Source of the DNA: Phlegmacium glaucopus
Taxonomy: Eukaryota; Basidiomycota; Agaricomycetes; Agaricales; Cortinariaceae
Reading direction: 5' to 3'
Assembly: GCA_015039465.1 (NCBI GenBank)
Contig: MU130357.1
Location: forward strand, 521,847 to 553,812
DNA length: 31,966 nucleotides
Positions 29,815 through 31,966 of the stretch are shown here, piece by piece; positions within the stretch are counted from its first letter, which is position 1; each line of letters starts with the position of its first letter. The notes beneath the pieces are model-generated. The model saw only the letters and a list, made by a program, of their open reading frames with translations, did no database searches and was not told where the DNA came from. A program made the translations under genes and the position numbers.

Positions 29815-30064
29815 TTATGATAGCTTTGCTGCAAGTAGCCTAAGGTTCTGTTCTACATAGTCACATAAAGATTTCTCATCCAGTATATATAGAGACGGCA
29901 CTTTCAAAAAATTTTGCAGAATATCTTGAGGGAAATGAAGACAATACTGTCGGATATGATCACCTATCACTTTTCAAGGTCAGGCCTATCCGTGTAATAT
30001 TCAGATAACCTTTGTGTTGATCAATTGCAGTCTGAAGGATACCAAATGCATCCTTTTGGGAATC
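29815..30064 (-). pseudogene. Short coding remnant of an unknown multi-exon gene
   Basis: After an acceptor-like CATAG the frame reads DSQKDAFGILQTAIDQHKGY and INITRIG-like text. It shifts frame near 29975, then continues HIRQYCLHFPQDILQNFLKV and LCDYVEQNLRLLAAKLS to a stop at 29817-29815. The amphipathic, Leu-rich composition and clean exon edge suggest a true relic. No upstream exons were found before the A tract at 30085. Family not identified. Confidence 0.45.
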
Positions 30065-30084
30065 CTATGACCTACAGGCTAGTG

Positions 30085-30111
<27 letters not shown>
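30085..30111 (+). repeat. A27 tract
   Basis: Twenty-seven A bases followed by GGATATGAGG. It marks the left edge of the LTR-like segment that ends at 30445. Confidence 0.9.
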
Positions 30112-30115
<4 letters not shown>

Positions 30116-30445
30116 ATGAGGTTTGGGCAATAGTGAAGAAGTGGTGATGGTGATAAGAAAGAGTAGTAGAAAGGGTGATAGTCAATCGTGTGGTCGGTAC
30201 CTAATAAGTGGGTTCTTACGTCCTGGAAAGGGCCCTCGTCTTGCGTCGTGAATATAAATATAAGATATAAAGCCAACGTTAAGGAAAATATAAATTTCGG
30301 AGGAACCGGAATGACACAGAGAAGTCTCGGAGTTGAACATAGGATGAGTAGTTCCGGATATAAGGGAAGGCACTGTACGGAGCACGGACTACCGGAAACA
30401 GCTCCGACGGAGCTGGACCGGAGTAACGTATAATGGAATGTAACA
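30112..30445 (+). repeat. Diverged LTR-like segment related to the TGTTAAG family
   Basis: The last 130 bp or so (GAGAAGTCTCGGAGT, CGGACTACCGGAAAC, GACGGAGCTGGACCGGAGTAA, GTAACA) align with the end of 28507-29100. The upstream part shares motifs (AATATAAATATAAG) in a different order. No TGTTA start was found, so it may be a truncated or rearranged LTR. It ends about 140 bp before the ATG at 30587. Confidence 0.55.
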
Positions 30446-30478
30446 GTACCTCCCTGTCAAGGCCGAGACCCTCGAGGC

Positions 30479-30515
30479 CACGTGATGGTCCGTGCGAGGT
30501 TTCCGTGGTATAAAG
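30479..30515 (+). promoter_or_regulatory. E-box and TATA box upstream of the zinc-cluster gene
   Basis: CACGTG at 30479-30484 and TATAAAG at 30509-30515 precede the ATG at 30587 by about 103 and 72 bp. This spacing suits a pol II core promoter lying outside the LTR-like segment. Confidence 0.55.
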
Positions 30516-30586
30516 ACTGTCGGCGACTGGGGTTGATTCCTCACTTCGGTAACTACCCAACAACTCATCCTCTAAAAACAAAACTC

Positions 30587-31641
30587 ATGAACACCAACAA
30601 CAACGCCGGCCCCTCCCGCCCTCCTGCTTCCCAACGAGCTCGGCTCGAGGAAGCACGGGAGCGTCGACGGAGAGAGCGGGAGGAGGAGGAAAGATGGGAA
30701 GAGGCGGAGATTGAGGAAGCGCGGAGGCTAGAGGAGGAGGAGGAGAGACAGAGGGTAGAGGCGGAGAGACAGAGGGTGGAGGCAGAGAAACGGAGGGAAG
30801 AGGCGGAAGAGAGAAAGAGAGAGGAGGTGAAATGGAGGCAGCAGGAGGAAGAGCAGAGGAAGAGAAAAGCGGAAGCGATGGTCGTTGATGACGACGACGA
30901 TGAAGAAGAGCAGGAAGGTAATGGAATGGAGCCGGGGCCGAGTGCCCCGAAAAAAAGAAAAAGAAATGACAAAGTAAGTGGTTCAAAAAATAGGAACAGA
31001 TCAAGACTAACGGAATAACATAGGAGGTCTATCAGACCAAAACGAAGAAGAACCCGGCGTGTAGCCGGTGCACAGAGGCACACAAAGTGTGCTACGAGAA
31101 GAGCAGCGGGCCAGGGTGCTGGCGCTGCTATCAGCGGAAGATTGCATGTAGCTTGGTCGGAGGGAAATGGAGGACGAAAGAGACGGAGACGGAGAAGCGG
31201 AGCGGGAAGAAGGACAAGGGGAAAGGGAAGGAGGTAGCGCCGGAGGTGGATACAACGGAGTTGTTAATAGAGGGGCTGGAAATGATTGGAGGATTGTTGA
31301 GGAAAATGGTGGAGACGCAGGAGGGAATGAAATACGCGATGGAAGTACGGATGAGGCGGGAGATCGAAAGGGAAAAGAGGGAGATAGAGAAGGATAGACG
31401 GAAAGAAGAGTGGAGAGAGGAGGAGAGGAAACGGAGGGATGCGACGAAAGCGGAGAAGGGGGTGGAGACGGAGGTCCAAAAGGAGACGGAGGTGCAAGAG
31501 GAGACGGAGGAGGAAACGGATGACGGGGAAGACGAGGTGGAGGAAGGGTTGGAAGCGGAGATGGAAAGAACGGACGGAGGGAAAGACGGAGAAGCAGAGA
31601 CGATGGAAGGAATAGAAGAAGTAGAAAAACAAGTAGAATAG
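30587..31641 (+). CDS. Cys6 zinc-cluster-like protein with charged coiled coils
   Basis: Two exons (30587-30973 and 31024-31641) join in phase 0 across a 50-nt GTAAGT...CATAG intron and give 334 residues. The N-terminal half is an Arg/Glu-rich coiled coil (RERRRREREEEERWEEAE and three EAERQRVEAEKRR-like turns), an acidic patch (DDDDDEEEQE) and a PKKRKR nuclear signal ending exon 1. The cysteine cluster in exon 2 is CSRCTEAHKVC then CWRCYQRKIAC (C-x2-C-x6-C, C-x2-C-x6-C), like a fungal Zn2Cys6 DNA-binding cluster. The rest is again Glu/Lys/Arg-rich, helical (EIEREKREIEKDRRKEEWRE) with an acidic end. Proteins of this build recur in basidiomycete repeat regions. Function is not known to me. The ATG is the first after the TATA box. 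Confidence 0.75.
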
Positions 31642-31966
31642 AAAAGTAAAAATAATTGTATAATTTTTTTTTCTTGTTGTTTCTTTTTTTGTTTTGTTCA
31701 TAAAAGATGGTTTTCTTGAACTTTGTTTTGAAAAACAGAAGAGTAAGATAACAGAAAGGAATAGAACGGATAAAATGACTTTGTTTTGTGAAACGGAAAA
31801 GTAAGATGACGGAATGGAAAAGACATGGAAAGGCACGGAAAAAGCAAGGAAAGAAACGGAAAAGGAATCAAGAGAGCGGAAGAGGTCCGGGTTTAGCCGG
31901 ATAACTCTGGTGGAAATCAGCAACAAGTTCGGACGCGTGTCCTAGTTCATTAGCTGGTAACCAGGA
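31642..31966 (+). repeat. 3' flank of the zinc-cluster gene with an imperfect 59-bp tandem duplication
   Basis: CTTTGTTTTGAAAAACAGAA and CTTTGTTTTGTGAAACGGAA start near 31719 and 31778. Each is followed by GAGTAAGATAACAGAAAGG or AAGTAAGATGACGGAATGG. Many ACGGAA motifs follow to about 31870. No further gene is seen before the window end. Confidence 0.6.

Noticed and set aside
30565..31926. Long Ser/Pro-rich minus-strand ORFs opposite the zinc-cluster gene
   Set aside because: They are shadows of the purine-rich coding strand. The plus-strand model has a phased intron and a zinc cluster.

Overview
The window looks like repeat-rich DNA from a basidiomycete, most likely an agaricomycete. Introns are 49-83 nt with GTRNGT donors. 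The mobile elements include a Ty3/gypsy chromovirus and a DUF6570-type Helitron-associated gene. Three multi-exon gene families resemble ones expanded in mushroom-forming fungi. No tRNA, rRNA or CRISPR array was seen.

The main observation is that bases 1-2675 are written backwards without being complemented (a mirror, not an inversion). Read from 2675 to 1, the block contains a 413-bp LTR identical in layout to three others in the window. It also contains the integrase C-terminus and chromodomain of the chromovirus, and a Helitron-associated DUF6570 protein. None of these appears on either strand as given. Un-reversing the block also rebuilds a second 413-bp LTR exactly across the 2675/2676 joint (198 + 215 bp), with a perfect 5-bp target duplication. 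No known recombination makes such a block, so a data-handling artefact or deliberate edit is by far the likeliest cause.

Region 1292-10747 (block read correctly) is one old chromovirus on the minus strand. It carries gag, protease, RT-RNase H, integrase, chromodomain and 413-bp LTRs. Four pieces are nested in it: a 1981-bp LTR element encoding a KH-domain protein (7403-9383), an 891-bp solo LTR (3717-4607), a MULE-like MITE, and a solo chromovirus LTR inside that MITE. The chromovirus is dead: its arginine CGA codons have repeatedly become TGA stops. The KH element is younger and keeps its ORF.

Region 11491-22578 holds a solo LTR (11491-11903), a decayed JmjC-like gene on the minus strand (about 16990-11978, cut by a solo LTR), an AT-rich spacer, four tandem copies of a hairpin repeat (18149-18625), and a plus-strand zinc-finger gene (18782-21839) cut by a solo LTR and a MITE.

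Region 22579-31966 holds a decayed minus-strand gene of many small exons (about 27500-22579). It is split by about 2.2 kb that contains a separate acidic-protein gene (25462-24249). Next come a TIR-bounded element with its own nested solo LTR (27787-29320), a coding remnant (30064-29815), an LTR-like segment, and a two-exon gene for a Cys6 zinc-cluster protein (30587-31641) with a visible E-box and TATA box.
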